A stretch of 40,478 nucleotides of DNA from JBDSZL01 sp039925145 (GTDB taxonomy: Bacteria > Acidobacteriota > Vicinamibacteria > Vicinamibacterales > SCN-69-37), in the NCBI GenBank assembly GCA_039925145.1, contig JBDSZL010000045.1, forward strand, positions 1 through 40,478. The letters are read 5' to 3'. Numbering within the stretch: the first letter of the stretch is position 1; each line of letters opens with the position of its first letter. Of the stretch, positions 39,683 through 40,478 are shown piece by piece. Under the pieces are notes generated by a model. That model searched no databases and was not told the origin of the DNA. It was given only the letters and a program-made list of their open reading frames with translations. The translations under genes and the position numbers were made by a program.

Positions 39683-40128
39683 AAACGCGGTTTGCCACGA
39701 TGGATTCGGGTCTGCTCGTGTTGCGGCTGGGCTATGCCGCGTGCCTCATCGGGTTTCACGGCTGGACGCGTTTCTTTCGGGCGCTCGACCTGGTTGTGCA
39801 CGGCACGCCGTGGCCCTTTGTGAACCTTGTGGCGAGGTTGGGCTTTCCCTACCCGGCGACGTTTGCCGTGCTCTCCGCCCTGGCCGAATCGGTGGCCGCG
39901 CTGATGGTCGCAGCTGGTTTCTACACGCGCGTTGCGGCGGCGGTCATCGCGTTCAATATGGGCGTCGCCTTTTACAACGAAGCGACGCAGTGGTCCACGG
40001 GGGGAACGCCTGAGCTGCCTGCCCTCTACCTGATCGTGGCCGTGGCGATCGCGATTCTCGGAGCAGGAGCATTCGCAATCGATGGCCGCCGGAGCCTTCA
40101 GGGGCGCGCCCCAGCGCTCCGTCAATAA
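39679..40128 (+). CDS. DoxX family membrane protein
   Basis: 149 residues from GTG 39679, overlapping the DUF885 TGA; GGAGG lies upstream. Four membrane helices are predicted at residues ~10-30, ~55-78, ~83-100 and ~115-133. LLVLRLGYAACLIGFHGWTR, RLGFPYPATFAVLSALAESV, AALMVAAGFYTRVAAAVIAF and NMGVAFYNEA match the DoxX family, whose members often sit in oxidative-stress or redox operons. The exact role here is unknown. Its 3' end reads into the esterase remnant in another frame. Confidence 0.92.
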   Translation: MKTRFATMDSGLLVLRLGYAACLIGFHGWTRFFRALDLVVHGTPWPFVNLVARLGFPYPATFAVLSALAESVAALMVAAGFYTRVAAAVIAFNMGVAFYNEATQWSTGGTPELPALYLIVAVAIAILGAGAFAIDGRRSLQGRAPALRQ

Positions 40129-40374
40129 CCAGTGGCCGTACAACCCTGAGATCCCGGGAGGCGCGTGGGAGTTCCATCGCTCGCTGATTCCTAACAGTCC
40201 GGCAAAGCCCCTCCGGATCTGGATGCAGGTGAGCGACCGCGACAACCTGTCCATCAGTTCACCTTCAGCCGCAACGCCGGACACTGCGACCGGGCGGTCC
40301 GGCTGCAGACTCTGCCGCAGGCGCTCGAGTGGGTGTGGCAGGGCCACCGTGTCGACGCCAGGCTGACCCGCTGA
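40121..40374 (+). pseudogene. Broken 3' end of an esterase-type (PF00756-like) gene
   Basis: Two pieces in different frames match one protein family. Bases 40121-40246 encode VNNQWPYNPEIPGGAWEFHR and SLIPNSPAKPLRIWMQVSDR. Bases 40249-40374 encode VHQFTFSRNAGHCDRAVRLQ and TLPQALEWVWQGHRVDARLT with a stop at 40372-40374. Intact relatives (enterochelin-esterase-type, often fused to SMP-30) have about 30 residues between these parts, carrying MHDWVLANE...GYHYQ-type sequence. Here the second piece is shifted by one frame and that segment is gone. The 5' part of the gene is absent; it begins inside the 3' end of doxX. The missing link was probably lost in an out-of-frame deletion. Confidence 0.8.
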
Positions 40375-40382
40375 CGACAAAA

Positions 40383-40415
40383 AAGCCGGGGCCGCCCGAT
40401 GGGCAACCCCGGCTT
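40383..40415 (-). terminator. Rho-independent terminator for a gene entering from the right edge
   Basis: AAGCCGGGG (40383-40391) pairs with CCCCGGCTT (40407-40415). Inside, GCCC (40394-40397) can pair with GGGC (40401-40404). Read on the minus strand the stem is followed by a run of six T (complement of 40379-40384 and neighbours), so it terminates minus-strand transcription. Confidence 0.82.
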
Positions 40416-40450
40416 CATATCGTGCAAAGCGCGAGAATCCCGGTGATGTC

Positions 40451-40478
40451 TCAGTAGCCCTTCGTGGTCACCCAGAAG
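40451..40478 (-). CDS. C-terminal end of a minus-strand gene (partial, unknown)
   Basis: On the minus strand the window ends with FWVTTKGY and a TGA stop (complement 40451-40453), 36 bases before the terminator stem. Only eight codons are visible. The terminator orientation is the main support. A pilin-like or other exported protein tail is possible but cannot be told from eight residues. Confidence 0.45.

Overview
The window is about 40 kb of GC-rich bacterial chromosome. Its gene content points to an acidobacterium, most likely from the Vicinamibacteria (subdivision 6) side. The indicators are three tandem VWFA-related acidobacterial proteins, a 1,222-residue TonB-type outer-membrane protein with an N-terminal carboxypeptidase-regulatory domain, a DUF1592/DUF1552 cytochrome pair followed by an exported ankyrin protein, PQQ-type dehydrogenases, and many Tat or Sec signal peptides. 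The taxonomic call is inference from gene families; there is no rRNA or tRNA in the window. No CRISPR array was seen, and no gap between genes exceeds 300 bases.

Layout. The left edge holds the 3' end of an IS5-type transposase. Bases 200-1958 (minus) carry a membrane protein, an ECF-like sigma factor and a very small one-helix membrane protein. Bases 2161-4472 (plus) carry a Fic AMP-transferase with a C-terminal winged helix, coupled to an exported barrel-like protein; two dyads lie upstream. Bases 4537-8036 hold a serine beta-lactamase-fold pseudoenzyme (minus), a B12-binding radical SAM protein and a B3-type metallo-hydrolase with altered zinc ligands. Bases 8122-12024 are three overlapping VWFA genes. 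Bases 12221-14799 are a di-haem cytochrome plus a PQQ alcohol dehydrogenase. These are followed by a putative Na+/H+ antiporter and an ArnT-like glycosyltransferase.

Bases 18266-23169 (minus) form a compact five-gene set whose products are all exported: a YVTN-type propeller, a cytochrome c fused to a helix-hairpin-helix domain, a Tat-exported DapA-fold protein, a CBM9-like/PKD protein and an outer-membrane barrel. Next come a cold-shock protein, a CotH-kinase protein, a PQQ sugar dehydrogenase-like protein and the giant TonB-type protein. Bases 30463-40128 are seven tightly packed plus-strand genes: DUF1592, DUF1552, ankyrin, a second propeller, LON-N, DUF885 and DoxX. They are followed by the broken 3' end of an esterase gene and, at the edge, the last codons of a minus-strand gene.

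How the genes fit together. Most products work in the envelope or periplasm: uptake through TonB-type and barrel proteins, oxidation by PQQ enzymes, and electron transfer through several CxxCH cytochromes. The two propellers share rare CCERP and CPSHG motifs and each sits beside c-type cytochromes, so the two cytochrome-rich clusters may be related modules. The most interesting candidate for an undescribed system is the 18266-23169 cluster. A second theme is the number of enzyme folds here that lack textbook catalytic residues.
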